DNA of 40,730 nucleotides from Desulfobacula sp. (GCA_021647625.1 JAKIUJ010000013.1:1-40730); one strand, 5' to 3'. Counted from the stretch's first letter, positions 8,284 to 16,426 are shown. Translations and numbers: made by a program. The notes: generated by a model from the sequence alone, not told the origin.

Positions 8284-10995
8284 ATGACCAAATACATTTA
8301 TCAATTCGGCCCCAGGCATACAGACGGCAATGCGTCTCAAAACAATCTTCTCGGCGGTAAAGGTGCCAATCTTGCTGAAATGGCCAGATTAGGCCTGCCT
8401 GTGCCTGCCGGTTTCACAATCTCAACTGAGTGCTGTAATCATTATTTTGATCTTGATAAACACTATCCGGACACACTCATCCCTGAACTTCAAGCTGCCA
8501 TGACAATCATTGAAGACCAGATGGAAATGAAATTTGGGGATACAAAAAATCCATTGCTTGTATCTTGCAGATCAGGAGCTAGAAGCTCCATGCCGGGCAT
8601 GATGGAAACTATTCTTAACGTCGGGCTGTGTTCCACCACCATCCCGGGTTTAATAGAAAAAACCGGTAACGAATGGTTTGTCTATGATGCCTATCGACGA
8701 TTGATCATGATGTACTCCGATGTTGTTATGGAAAAATCAGAACAAATTGTACCCAAAGATGGACTCGGTATCCGCCTTCATCTTGAAATGATGATGAACA
8801 ATCTGAAAAATGATAGAGGATATGAAAATGATACCGATATTTGTGTGGCAGACATGCAGAGCCTTTGTGAACGATTTAAAAATAAAATCAAAGCATATTT
8901 AAAAAGCGATTTTCCCGATGATCCCCAGAAGCAACTTATAGGTTCCATTGGTGCGGTCTTTAAAAGCTGGTATGGCAAACGTGCTGTTTCCTACAGAAGG
9001 ATTGAACATATCCCTGATAATTGGGGAACGGCTGTGAATGTGCAAAGCATGGTTTTTGGTAATATGGGTGTTACTTCGGCCACAGGCGTTGCATTTTCAA
9101 GAGATCCTGCCACCGGTGCAAATAAATTTTATGGAGAATGGCTTGTCAATGCACAGGGTGAAGATGTCGTTGCCGGCATCCGAACGCCGAACCCGCTCAA
9201 CAAAGATACCAAAAATTCTCAAAACGAACATCTTGAATCCCTTGAAGAATCAATGCCGAAATTGTATGCCCAGCTATTTGATATCCGAAATCTTCTTGAA
9301 CAACACTACAACGATATGCAGGATATCGAATTTACGATCCAGGATGGTACTCTTTATATGCTTCAATGCCGTGTAGGTAAAAGAACAGCAACAGCAGCCT
9401 TAAATATGGCCATGGACATGTTGGATGAAAATTTAATCGATGAAAAAACCATGGTTTGTCGCATAAATCCTAAAACGCTTGATGACTTGCTTCACCCGGT
9501 TGTTGATCCAGAATATGAAAAAACAGCTGTAAAAATAGCAGAAGGATTGCCCGCCGGTCCCGGCGGTGCTGTCGGACAAATTGTATTTACATCTGAAGAT
9601 GCTGTGAAATGGGCCAAAACAGATAAAGATGTTATTCTTATCAGGGAAGAAACCAACCCGGAAGATATTGAAGGGATGAGAGCTGCAAAAGCGATCCTTA
9701 CTGCCCGTGGCGGTATGACAAGCCATGCCGCTCTGGTAGCTCGCGGCTGGGGCAAATGCTGTATCGTTGGAGCGGCGTCGTTAAAAATTGATTTTGAAAA
9801 AAAATGTGTTCGCGTGGGCTCTCATACCTTTAATGAAGGCGACTTTATTACATTAAACGGATCCAAAGGCACGGTCTATGAGGGGCAGCTGAAAATGAAA
9901 GATGCCTCTGAAAACCCAAGATTTCAGCAATTTATGGATATTGCCGATACGTATCGAACCATGCAGGTCAGAGCCAATGCCGATACTCCGGATGATGCAA
10001 AAAAAGCCCTTGAATTCGGTGCCCAGGGTATTGGATTGTTCAGAACCGAGCACATGTTTTACGGTGCGGATTCGGAAAGAGCCCTTTTTCTTCTCCGAAA
10101 AATGATCCTCAGCAAAACTAAAGATGAGCGCAAACTAGCATTGGATGAACTTTATCCGTACGTTAAAATAGAAATTGAACAAACACTGGAAGTAATGGAT
10201 AATCTACCTGTAACCCTTCGCCTTTTAGACCCGCCACTTCACGAGTTCATACCCCAGTCCGAAGAAAACCAACTGGAAATAGCAAACGCACTTCACATTG
10301 ATCTTGAAGAAGTTGTAAAACGCGGCGAATTGTTAAAAGAAGCCAACCCCATGATTGGTCATAGAGGGGTGAGATTGGGAATTACATTTCCAGAGATCAC
10401 ACAAATGCAGATCAGAGCCATTTTTGAGGCCAGTGCCGATCTCATCAAGGCGGGCAAGCACCCTCTTGTCGAAATTATGGTACCTGTAACCTGCAATGAA
10501 AAAGAGTTGGAATTTGTCAAAAAAATTGCATCAGACATCTATACCGATGTAATTAAAAAAAATGGCATAGAATCAATACCCCATATGTTCGGCACCATGA
10601 TTGAAATTCCCCGGGCAGCACTTGTAGCAGATAAAATGGCCGAATACGCAGAATTCTTTTCTTTTGGGACTAATGACCTGACTCAAATGACATTTGGCTT
10701 TTCACGGGACGATATCGGCTCATTTATGAACGATTATATTGACAATGCCATACTGAATTCCGATCCATTTGAAACTCTTGACCAGGAAGCTGTCGGCAGC
10801 TTAATTGAAATTTCAGTAGAACGGGGACGGAAAACACGGCCTGATATTAAACTTGGCATCTGTGGCGAGCATGGCGGTGACCCAGCTTCTGTTGAATTTT
10901 GCCATAAAGCCGGGCTCACCTACGTGTCCTGTTCTCCTTATAGAATACCCATAGCAAGGCTGGCTGCGGCCCAGGCTGCCATTAATCATCCTTAA
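8284..10995 (+). CDS. ppdK: Pyruvate, phosphate dikinase
   Basis: PPDK interconverts pyruvate + ATP + Pi and PEP + AMP + PPi, feeding gluconeogenesis or running in the glycolytic direction in anaerobes. At 903 residues it is full length. The N-terminal ATP-grasp domain begins near LLGGKGANLAEMARLGLPVPAGF and contains VSCRSGARSSMPGMM. The swivelling phosphohistidine domain has GGMTSHAALVARGWGKCCIVG (about residue 475), whose His carries the phosphoryl group. The C-terminal PEP/pyruvate barrel has GLFRTEHMF, MIGHRGVRLG, FSFGTNDLTQM and GICGEHGGDP with the acid/base cysteine. It stands alone, divergent from the ABC-F gene and convergent with prfC. Confidence 0.97.
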   Translation: MTKYIYQFGPRHTDGNASQNNLLGGKGANLAEMARLGLPVPAGFTISTECCNHYFDLDKHYPDTLIPELQAAMTIIEDQMEMKFGDTKNPLLVSCRSGARSSMPGMMETILNVGLCSTTIPGLIEKTGNEWFVYDAYRRLIMMYSDVVMEKSEQIVPKDGLGIRLHLEMMMNNLKNDRGYENDTDICVADMQSLCERFKNKIKAYLKSDFPDDPQKQLIGSIGAVFKSWYGKRAVSYRRIEHIPDNWGTAVNVQSMVFGNMGVTSATGVAFSRDPATGANKFYGEWLVNAQGEDVVAGIRTPNPLNKDTKNSQNEHLESLEESMPKLYAQLFDIRNLLEQHYNDMQDIEFTIQDGTLYMLQCRVGKRTATAALNMAMDMLDENLIDEKTMVCRINPKTLDDLLHPVVDPEYEKTAVKIAEGLPAGPGGAVGQIVFTSEDAVKWAKTDKDVILIREETNPEDIEGMRAAKAILTARGGMTSHAALVARGWGKCCIVGAASLKIDFEKKCVRVGSHTFNEGDFITLNGSKGTVYEGQLKMKDASENPRFQQFMDIADTYRTMQVRANADTPDDAKKALEFGAQGIGLFRTEHMFYGADSERALFLLRKMILSKTKDERKLALDELYPYVKIEIEQTLEVMDNLPVTLRLLDPPLHEFIPQSEENQLEIANALHIDLEEVVKRGELLKEANPMIGHRGVRLGITFPEITQMQIRAIFEASADLIKAGKHPLVEIMVPVTCNEKELEFVKKIASDIYTDVIKKNGIESIPHMFGTMIEIPRAALVADKMAEYAEFFSFGTNDLTQMTFGFSRDDIGSFMNDYIDNAILNSDPFETLDQEAVGSLIEISVERGRKTRPDIKLGICGEHGGDPASVEFCHKAGLTYVSCSPYRIPIARLAAAQAAINHP

Positions 10996-11001
10996 TTCTA
11001 T

Positions 11002-11038
11002 AAAAAAATCCTCCGGTGGAATTATTCACAGGAGGATT
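11002..11038 (-). terminator. Terminator shared by prfC and ppdK
   Basis: AATCCTCC (11007-11014) and GGAGGATT (11031-11038) form an 8-bp stem with an inner GTG/CAC pairing. On the minus strand it is followed by seven T, giving a standard rho-independent terminator for prfC. On the plus strand the tail is weaker (AAAAGATTTT), but it may also stop ppdK. Confidence 0.75.
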
Positions 11039-11057
11039 AAAAGATTTTGCTGCCCGC

Positions 11058-11073
11058 TAACGGCCATGCGCAG
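11058..11073 (-). repeat. Third copy of the 16-bp end of the 84-bp repeat
   Basis: The reverse complement, CTGCGCATGGCCGTTA, is identical to 5955-5970 and 6039-6054. It lies between the ppdK/prfC terminator and the prfC stop. It may mark the core of a dispersed palindromic repeat family. Confidence 0.6.
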
Positions 11074-11098
11074 CCTTGATTCTCCCCATTTTATACAT

Positions 11099-12712
11099 TC
11101 AAGCAGGCCTGCTTATTTCCCTTGTCTTATGAAACACTATATCCGGCCACGCCTCCATGGCAAACCCGAGTTGATATTCACTGGTTGTCAAAAAAGTCAG
11201 ACATCCTTCCGAATCCAGCGCAAGGGAAGATTCATTTCTTTGCTTAAACGTTTTCATTTTTTTCTCATCATCACATGACACCCAGCGGGCAACAGACAAG
11301 TCAACAATTTCATGGGTAGCATTCACCTTATATTCCGCCTTTAACCGTGCCATAGTCACATCAAATTGCAAAACTCCCACAGCACCCAGGATCATCATAT
11401 TCCCAATTAAGGGTCGAAACACCTGAATAGTTCCTTCTTCAGATAGCTGAACAAGACCTTTTTGCAGAGATTTTGCCTTCATTGGATCTTTTAAAATTAC
11501 GCGTCGAAAATGCTCCGGAGCAAAACTTGGGATACCAAGAAATTTAAGTTTTTCCTTGGTAGTAAATGTATCACCGATTTTAATAGTCCCATGATTATGA
11601 ATACCAATAATATCACCCGGATAAGCTTCTTCCACATTGCTGCGTTCCCGGGCCATAAAAATGGTTGCATTGGACAACTTGATCTCTTTGCCTAATCGGT
11701 GATGCATGACTTTCATGCCCTTGACAAATTTGCCGGAACAAATTCGAAAAAAAGCAATCCTGTCTCTATGGTCAGGGTCCATATTGGCCTGAATTTTAAA
11801 GGTGAATCCGGAAAATGCAGTTTCCGTGGGTTCAACATCTCTTGATAAAGCCGTACGCTTACCCGGAACAGGTGCAATCTGTACAAATGCATCCAGCATT
11901 TCTTTCACACCGAAGTTATTGATGGCAGATCCAAAAAATACCGGTGTCTGTGTACCATTTAAATAAAGATCTAAATCAAATGGGTCAGAGGCACCGTCAA
12001 TCAGTTCAACATCCTCTCTAAGCTGCTCTGCCTGGGATTCAGAAATCAATCCATTGAGTCTGATGTCATCAAGATCCTTGATTAAAATGCCGCCATCGTC
12101 TTTTGGTGAATATCCCGGAGAAAATAAACCCAACTCTTTTTTTTCAAGATTATATACACCCTTAAACCGTTTGCCCATACCAATAGGCCAGGTTAAGGGA
12201 ACACATTCAATTTGCAGCTTATCTTCAATATCTTCAAAAATATCAAGCGGCTCTAGCCCTTCACGATCCAGCTTATTTATAAAGGTGATAATCGGGGTGT
12301 TACGCATTCTGCACACTTCCATAAGCTTCTGGGTCTGGGGCTCGACACCCTTTGCACTGTCGATAATCATAACAGCACAATCCACTGCGGTTAATACCCT
12401 GTATGTGTCCTCGCTGAAATCTTTATGACCAGGCGTATCCAGAAGGTTGATCTCATATCCTTGATAATTAAATTTCATAACAGAAGAAGACACACTTATC
12501 CCCCTCTCCTGCTCAATGGATAAAAAATCACTCGTGGCAGCTCTTGCAATCTTTTTTGATTTAACTGCCCCGGCCTGTTGTATGGCACCACCAAACAACA
12601 ATAGTTTTTCAGTCAAGGTCGTTTTACCTGCATCAGGATGACTGATAATGGCAAATGTTCTGCGTTTTCTAATCTCTTTTAACAACAGTTTATCAATATT
12701 TTCTGTATTCAT
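11099..12712 (-). CDS. prfC: Peptide chain release factor 3
   Basis: RF3 is a translational GTPase that removes RF1/RF2 from the ribosome after peptide release. The 537 residues fit the family. The G domain shows the P-loop [21 protein letters not shown] near residue 23, the switch [16 protein letters not shown] and NKLDREG. The N-terminal [17 protein letters not shown] and QAGAVK are characteristic of RF3 rather than EF-G. A C-terminal RF3 domain follows ([10 protein letters not shown], then the tail [18 protein letters not shown]). The ATG at 12712 has little Shine-Dalgarno sequence. It is convergent with ppdK and apparently monocistronic. Confidence 0.96.
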   Translation of the reverse strand: MNTENIDKLLLKEIRKRRTFAIISHPDAGKTTLTEKLLLFGGAIQQAGAVKSKKIARAATSDFLSIEQERGISVSSSVMKFNYQGYEINLLDTPGHKDFSEDTYRVLTAVDCAVMIIDSAKGVEPQTQKLMEVCRMRNTPIITFINKLDREGLEPLDIFEDIEDKLQIECVPLTWPIGMGKRFKGVYNLEKKELGLFSPGYSPKDDGGILIKDLDDIRLNGLISESQAEQLREDVELIDGASDPFDLDLYLNGTQTPVFFGSAINNFGVKEMLDAFVQIAPVPGKRTALSRDVEPTETAFSGFTFKIQANMDPDHRDRIAFFRICSGKFVKGMKVMHHRLGKEIKLSNATIFMARERSNVEEAYPGDIIGIHNHGTIKIGDTFTTKEKLKFLGIPSFAPEHFRRVILKDPMKAKSLQKGLVQLSEEGTIQVFRPLIGNMMILGAVGVLQFDVTMARLKAEYKVNATHEIVDLSVARWVSCDDEKKMKTFKQRNESSLALDSEGCLTFLTTSEYQLGFAMEAWPDIVFHKTREISRPA

Positions 12713-12791
12713 TGGCTTAAATTTTTATTTTATTTTATTTTTAAAGGATGGAAATCTAAAATAGTGCCTTAACGAAACCCTGAAATCCTGA

Positions 12792-12806
12792 TGTACTAAT
12801 AGTACA
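12792..12806. repeat. 15-bp perfect palindrome
   Basis: TGTACTAATAGTACA has 7-bp arms around a central A. It lies about 80 bases upstream of the prfC start. It could be an operator for prfC or simply part of the repeat debris; nothing in the sequence separates these. Confidence 0.45.
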
Positions 12807-12944
12807 CTCCGGTTTCAGAATTCATTGCGCCTTGCATATGCCAACTCTGTGAGTTTTGCTCCTCTATAAGCCGTCCAAACACGGAATTTTCGATCGGGCA
12901 CTAAGTATATGTAAATTAAAAGATTCAAAATCATGCCAACTCTG

Positions 12945-12964
12945 CATGCGTTTACCCTGGGTTT
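12945..12964 (+). repeat. Dispersed 20-bp motif, copy 2
   Basis: CATGCGTTTACCCTGGGTTT differs at one position from the copy at 1750-1769. It is preceded by CATGCCAACTCTG, part of the diverged local repeat. Confidence 0.5.
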
Positions 12965-13009
12965 TCGATCAGGCTCTATTTATAATAGCAGGAAATGATG
13001 ATAATCAAA

Positions 13010-13240
13010 TCATTTATCTTCAGAATCGTTCTTACTTTTCTTTCTTAATTTATAAAAATCCCATATACCCCAGGGTAACAAAATAACACTCAACACCTGG
13101 TTAAAGAGTGCATGCTCATAATCAGGATCAGGGTTCATCCAGCCATCTCTGAAACACCACAATCCAAACCCTATTAACAAAATTGTAAAAACATATGGGC
13201 TCATCTGCGGTGGAGCAAGTTTCTTGTTTTCTTGTTCCAT
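13010..13240 (-). CDS. Small membrane protein of unknown function
   Basis: A 76-residue protein of no recognised family. Two hydrophobic stretches, YVFTILLIGFGLWCF (about 16-30) and FNQVLSVILLPWGIWDFY (about 46-63), flank a short loop with GWMNPDPDYEHAL. The tail is charged (LRKKSKNDSEDK). I chose the ATG at 13240 because AAGGAAG lies the right distance upstream; a longer frame could begin at 13261 (adding MLNLRKK), but that start lacks a ribosome-binding site. It stands alone on the minus strand between prfC and the accessory region. Confidence 0.65.
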   Translation of the reverse strand: MEQENKKLAPPQMSPYVFTILLIGFGLWCFRDGWMNPDPDYEHALFNQVLSVILLPWGIWDFYKLRKKSKNDSEDK

Positions 13241-13327
13241 TTTCTTCCTTAAATTCAACATACTTAATTCAAATTATGTGTAATGAATACCATCAACACA
13301 ATAATGGATCAATAGTTTTTGATCTGA

Positions 13328-13618
13328 TCATGGCTTAAAAGCTTTTATTATTTTATCTTGAGCCTTTTCTAACATTCCTTTTGAAATATCAACAATAACC
13401 CCTGTGTTTTTCAAATAATATTGTAAATATTCAATATTTTGACCGGTGCCTACAGGGACATTTAGAACTGATTTTTCTTCTTTAAGTCGAAGTTCGTTTA
13501 CTGCCCGTAACCTTGCTTTGTGATAGTAGGCTCGATGAGAAAACACATCATATACTCTCGAGATTTTATCATAGTGGGCTGTGGCTTTAGTTTGTCTATA
13601 TAAATCATTTTTAATCAT
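13328..13618 (-). pseudogene. Truncated class I SAM-dependent methyltransferase
   Basis: The 96-residue product resembles the first third of UbiE-type methyltransferases. HYDKISRVYDVFSHRAYYHK matches their N-terminal helix, VLNVPVGTGQNIEYL is motif I with the SAM-binding glycine loop, and VIVDISKGMLEKAQDKI is motif II. Full enzymes have 200-260 residues, and everything after motif II is missing; the frame stops at KAFKP. No continuation was seen in the next 60 bases. Such a fragment lacks most of the SAM pocket and all substrate-binding parts, so it is most likely a remnant. It sits at the left edge of the toxin-antitoxin patch. Confidence 0.7.
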
Positions 13619-13692
13619 ATACTTTGAACCTTACGAACATATAACCCAAAATCTGCGGTTTTATCCGCAGCATTTTTTTTGTTGAGTATTTT

Positions 13693-14103
13693 TTAAGAAA
13701 GAAGTGTTTTGAATGTTTTCTTTCCTTTAATTCGATATATTGTAAAATCTCGATCAATGGTAGCGATTGTATGGATATTAAATTTTTCTGCTATATAGAC
13801 AAGACAAGAATCAGCAAAGTCCATTGGCAAATCACGATATTTTTCAGTCAACTCTTTCAAACGTTTAAAATCATTATTTTCGATATTGTGAATTTCAACA
13901 GCACCCCTGCTTATCCATTCTATAAAATCGATCTGAGCATTCCGATTAAAATCTAATAAATGAAGAGTTTCTGTTATTGAAGCAAGAGTTGTGATTAAAG
14001 GATATTTGTTTGTTTTAATAAAATCGACCGATTTTTCATGATACTTATCTGACGAGTCAAATAAAGCAATCAAAGGACCAGAATCAATGAGAACTTTTTT
14101 CAT
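13693..14103 (-). CDS. PIN-domain toxin (VapC-like)
   Basis: PIN-domain VapC toxins are Mg-dependent ribonucleases that cut tRNA or rRNA when not bound by antitoxin. The 136 residues show the acidic quartet: IDSGPLIALFD (first Asp), ASITETLHLL (Glu), DFADSCLVYIAEK (third Asp) and TIDRDFTIYR (fourth). The length and the final IDRDF motif fit the family. The gene overlaps the upstream antitoxin gene by four bases (14100-14103), a usual arrangement for coupled translation. It is expected to form a heteromeric complex with the ribbon-helix-helix protein and to be repressed with it at the palindrome near 14364. No sign of decay. Confidence 0.88.
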   Translation of the reverse strand: MKKVLIDSGPLIALFDSSDKYHEKSVDFIKTNKYPLITTLASITETLHLLDFNRNAQIDFIEWISRGAVEIHNIENNDFKRLKELTEKYRDLPMDFADSCLVYIAEKFNIHTIATIDRDFTIYRIKGKKTFKTLLS

Positions 14104-14342
14104 CCTCTTTTCGCCTCAATTTTATCCTTTAAAATTGCTTTTCTATCGGCAGATAAATTGTTATATCCACTATCATATTTACCAAACAAATCTTGCCCAG
14201 CCTCCCAAGCGCTTTGCTTTCCAAGCTTGTCAAGATATTCAAGGATACTTTTGCGTATTAAGTCTGATTTTGTAAAACCAAGATTTTTTGCAGTATTGTT
14301 GACCGCCTGTTCTAAAATTGGATCTAACCTTAATGTAATCAT
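14100..14342 (-). CDS. Ribbon-helix-helix antitoxin (VapB/RelB-like)
   Basis: This 80-residue protein begins MITLRLDPILEQAVNNTAKN, then LGFTKSDLIRKSILEYLDKLG. It has one short beta strand and two helices, as in Arc/MetJ-type DNA-binding antitoxins. The C-terminal half (LFGKYDSGYNNLSADRKAIL) should wrap the toxin. It overlaps the vapC-like gene by four bases. GGAGG lies 8 bases before the ATG, and the palindrome GTATTACACAATGTAATAC overlaps the presumed -10 box, which predicts autorepression by the antitoxin or the complex. The first strand carries Thr-Arg as usual for DNA contact. Confidence 0.85.
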   Translation of the reverse strand: MITLRLDPILEQAVNNTAKNLGFTKSDLIRKSILEYLDKLGKQSAWEAGQDLFGKYDSGYNNLSADRKAILKDKIEAKRG

Positions 14343-14354
14343 TTTCTAACCTCC

Positions 14355-14392
14355 GTATTACACAATGTAATACAATAAAAATTTAATGTCAA
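14355..14392 (-). promoter_or_regulatory. Promoter and palindromic operator of the minus-strand vapBC pair
   Basis: On the minus strand TTGACA (14392-14387) and TACATT (14369-14364) are 17 bases apart. The 19-base palindrome GTATTACACAATGTAATAC (14355-14373; 7-bp arms) covers the -10 box, and GGAGG follows. This is the expected layout for an autoregulated antitoxin promoter. Confidence 0.7.
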
Positions 14393-14539
14393 ATAATCTT
14401 TTTGGAATTTGATATGAAGAACCAATAAGTTTTACAACTCTTTCTTCGTTTGTTGTGGGCAGGTTGTCTAATAGACTAAGAACCAGCTTTTGTTCCGGAA
14501 ACTAAGATGTCCCCGATCATGGGCACCGACTAATCCTGC

Positions 14540-14571
14540 TTGCAAATTTCTAATTTGTGAACTATTATAAT
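14540..14571 (+). promoter_or_regulatory. Promoter and possible operator of the plus-strand vapBC pair
   Basis: TTGCAA (14540-14545), a 17-base spacer and TATTAT (14563-14568, overlapping TATAAT at 14566-14571) lie upstream of the antitoxin gene. CAAATTTCTAATTTG (14543-14557) is a palindrome with 6-bp arms overlapping the -35 box. Between this and the minus-strand promoter (14393-14539) I see nothing definable. Confidence 0.55.
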
Positions 14572-14610
14572 ATTTATTGAACTAACAATGAATCAAAGGA
14601 GAACATTTAT

Positions 14611-14868
14611 ATGAAATCCATAACCATACATGGTCTTGATGAACCGTTGTGGTCCCTTGTAAAATCTAAAGCCGAGTTCGAGGGACTGAGTTTAAATAAA
14701 ACCATAAAGAAATTGTTGGAAAAAGCATTAGGAATCTCACATTACGAAGAAAGCAATCGAAAAAATGAATTTCAAGAGTTCTCAGGTTGTTGGTCGAAAA
14801 AAGACCTTGAAGAATTTAATGACACTATTATAGAAACTGAACAGATTGATACTGGTGACTGGAAATGA
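14611..14868 (+). CDS. Antitoxin of a VapBC module (FitA/RHH-like)
   Basis: The 85-residue protein starts MKSITIHGLDEPLWSLVKSK and continues AEFEGLSLNKTIKKLLEKALG, a ribbon-helix-helix pattern with a strand followed by two helices. The C-terminal part (FSGCWSKKDLEEFNDTI, acidic end) is typical of a flexible toxin-neutralising tail; the F-x-G-x-W-x(5)-L-E-E-F pattern recurs in antitoxins of this kind. AAGGAG lies 8 bases before the ATG. The stop overlaps the PIN toxin start by four bases. It is divergent from the other VapBC module, with which it shares a 268-base regulatory region. Confidence 0.85.
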   Translation: MKSITIHGLDEPLWSLVKSKAEFEGLSLNKTIKKLLEKALGISHYEESNRKNEFQEFSGCWSKKDLEEFNDTIIETEQIDTGDWK

Positions 14869-15272
14869 AAAGGATTCTTTTAGATACAAACGCCTATACA
14901 GCATTAATGTTAGGAAATGACGAAATTCTTAATTTTTTATCGGTTTCTGAAATAATTTATATTTCTATTTTTGTTATGGCAGAACTCTTAGCCGGTTTTA
15001 AAGGCGGGGAAAAAGAATCTGACAATTGTAAAATTTTTGAAACTTTTTTAAAAAAGCCTGGTGTAAAAATATTAAATGGAACTAAAGAAACTGCGCAAGT
15101 ATTTGCATTTATAAAAAACTCACTAAAAAAGAAAGGTCTACCTATACCCATAAATGATGTTTGGATAGCATCCCATACAATTGAAAGCGGATCAATTTTG
15201 ATCAGTTGTGACAAACATTTTGATTCAGTTGATGGGTTAAGACTTATTAAATTTCTAAATTTGCACAAATAA
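14865..15272 (+). CDS. PIN-domain toxin (VapC-like)
   Basis: A 135-residue PIN-domain ribonuclease. LLDTNAYTALMLG carries the first Asp, SIFVMAELLAGFKGG the conserved Glu of the AEL motif, PINDVWIASHTIESG the third Asp, and LISCDKHFDSVDGL the last. The motifs are in the order and spacing of VapC/FitB toxins. ATGA overlap with the antitoxin gene suggests coupled translation. The cognate antitoxin is immediately upstream; the first 40 residues do not resemble those of the other two PIN proteins in the window, so the three modules look independent rather than recent duplicates. Confidence 0.88.
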   Translation: MKRILLDTNAYTALMLGNDEILNFLSVSEIIYISIFVMAELLAGFKGGEKESDNCKIFETFLKKPGVKILNGTKETAQVFAFIKNSLKKKGLPIPINDVWIASHTIESGSILISCDKHFDSVDGLRLIKFLNLHK

Positions 15273-15314
15273 AATAACGGGTGTCCTTATCAATCTCTCT
15301 TGCTCAACATGATA

Positions 15315-15505
15315 GAAAAGTTTTCCATTTGTCTCAATTTTTTAATCGACAGGCTGTTACGGAATGCAAATTTTTCATAGTTCAAGGCGGAAAATAAATT
15401 TGACCACAGGCATACATGCAGTATTCCGAGGATCAAATTGATTTTTCCAACGCCGAAATCTGGAAAATTGGAGTTTTGTAACAGCCTGTCGAGACAAAGC
15501 ATCAT
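15315..15505. repeat. 48-bp direct repeat, copy 1 (split by the foldback element)
   Basis: 15315-15349 plus 15493-15505, joined after removing the insert and one TCGA, match 16801-16848 at 46 of 48 positions. The two copies flank the PemK/MNT/HEPN segment. Confidence 0.8.
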
Positions 15506-15634
15506 CAAATTTTCCCGGATTATATCTCTTTTTTATTTCTTTTAAACGAGGCAGTTCTCTTTGTGCCCAGCTTCTGCTTTATCAATATAATTTTCACAAA
15601 TTTCACTCCTGAAACCCTCAGAGCCGATTATCCC
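15334..15634 (-). pseudogene. C-terminal remnant of a FAD-linked (berberine-bridge-like) oxidoreductase
   Basis: On the minus strand, two frames read together as one protein tail: GIIGSEGFRSEICENYIDKA, then after a frameshift SWAQRELPRLKEIKKRYNPG and KFDDALSR. The W-A-x(5)-L-x(2)-L-K-x(2)-K-x(2)-Y-N-P pattern is like the C-terminal FAD/substrate segment of berberine-bridge-type oxidases. The foldback element interrupts the codons for Ser-Arg near the end; beyond it LKN and a stop follow. The rest of the enzyme (about 400 residues) is absent. A frameshift, an insertion and truncation make this a dead relic. The family assignment rests on a short motif only. Confidence 0.5.
15350..15488. mobile_element. 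MITE-like foldback element, 139 bp, with TCGA target duplication
   Basis: The ends are CAGGCTGTTAC (15350-15360) and GTAACAGCCTG (15478-15488), perfect 11-bp inverted repeats. The interior halves are also imperfectly complementary, so the whole element can fold into one long hairpin. TCGA flanks it on both sides (15346-15349, 15489-15492). The paralogous site at 16801-16848 is uninterrupted and has a single TCGA, which supports insertion with a 4-bp duplication. No coding capacity, so mobility would need a transposase elsewhere. Confidence 0.8.
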
Positions 15635-15761
15635 CGTTCCCCTTCCTGATCATAAAATTCGCAAAATTTACAGAAAAACAGAATGTAATCTTCTTCATCC
15701 CTATATATCCTGCCTTTCATTGCCACGGAAAGTCACATGATAACAACACCTTGTCATTACT

Positions 15762-16028
15762 GTGGCTTATAAAACATTTGATGTTGTAGCGGTCCCTTTT
15801 CCTTTTACGGATCAAAATACTGAAAAAAGACGGCCGGCATTGATTTTGTCTGATTATAAAATATTTAATGATGTCACTCAAAATTGTGTCATGGCTATGA
15901 TAACCAGTACGAAAAATCCAGACTGGCCGCTTGATGTTAAAATAGGCAGCATTAAAAAAACCGGACTTCCAGCCCCTTCTATGGTTCGCATGAAGTTGTT
16001 TACACTGGACAGTCGCCTTATTGTATAA
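15762..16028 (+). pseudogene. PemK/MazF-like toxin, C-terminally truncated
   Basis: From GTG at 15762 the 88-residue frame reads FDVVAVPFPFTDQNTEKRRP and ALILSD, the classic MazF/PemK N-terminus with the conserved RP-A-L-(I/V) segment. It continues through CVMAMITS and LPAPSMVRMKLFTLDSRLI, the next-to-last strand. Family members then have a helix of about 20 residues; here a stop follows RLIV. A matching ending (LYKNLEKQIKYG) is present just downstream in another frame (about 16022-16060), which suggests a deletion or frameshift. The conserved core is intact, so activity is possible but doubtful. No antitoxin gene precedes it; the upstream DNA is oxidoreductase debris. Confidence 0.65.
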
Positions 16029-16129
16029 AAATCTTGAAAAACAAATCAAATACGGCTAAATTGAATTTATGAATAAGTGAATTTTATAATCACTTATCAT
16101 TATGCGCCCTTTAACGGAGATATTATCAT

Positions 16130-16426
16130 ATGGACAGAAGCACCATTTTAAATTTTATCAAAACGAATAGCAGTTATCTTCATTCAAAGTATAATATTTC
16201 AAAAATTGGCCTAATTGGTTCATTTGCTCGAAATGAACAAAATGATGGTAGTGATATTGATTTTTTAATTGAATTCAAATCAGGAACCCAAGATATTTTC
16301 AATTTAAAACTCAATTTAAAAGAATATCTCAAAACAAATTTAAATCGAGATATCGATATATGTAGAGAAAAATATCTCAAGCCTTATGCTAAAGATTATA
16401 TTTTGAATGAGGTTATTTATGCTTGA
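16130..16426 (+). CDS. MNT-domain nucleotidyltransferase antitoxin (MntA-like)
   Basis: The 98-residue protein carries the minimal nucleotidyltransferase motif GLIGSFARNEQNDGSDIDFL (about 26-45), with G-S-x-A-R and D-x-D. A further acidic residue is in RDIDICREKYL (about 80). MNT proteins of this size pair with HEPN-domain ribonucleases; in studied cases the antitoxin AMPylates the HEPN toxin. The stop overlaps the HEPN frame start by 8 bases (16419-16426), the usual arrangement. The gene itself is intact although its partner is frameshifted, so an antitoxin may remain without a working toxin. Confidence 0.88.
   Translation: MDRSTILNFIKTNSSYLHSKYNISKIGLIGSFARNEQNDGSDIDFLIEFKSGTQDIFNLKLNLKEYLKTNLNRDIDICREKYLKPYAKDYILNEVIYA

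Larger units (their letters stand above)
12713..13009. other. Repeat-rich intergenic region upstream of prfC
   Basis: No coding frame is convincing. The stretch contains a perfect palindrome, TGTACTAATAGTACA (12792-12806). It also has two diverged versions of a CATATGCCAACTCTG / CATGCCAACTCTG segment (12836 and 12932), each followed further on by a TTTTCGATC(G/A)GGC motif (near 12888 and 12962). The second version also holds the 20-bp motif shared with 1750-1769. It looks like degenerate dispersed-repeat material. Confidence 0.5.

Noticed and set aside
15290-15508. Minus-strand 72-codon frame through the foldback element
   Set aside because: Its N-terminal half is encoded by the inserted element and the rest by the 48-bp repeat; it arose by the insertion.
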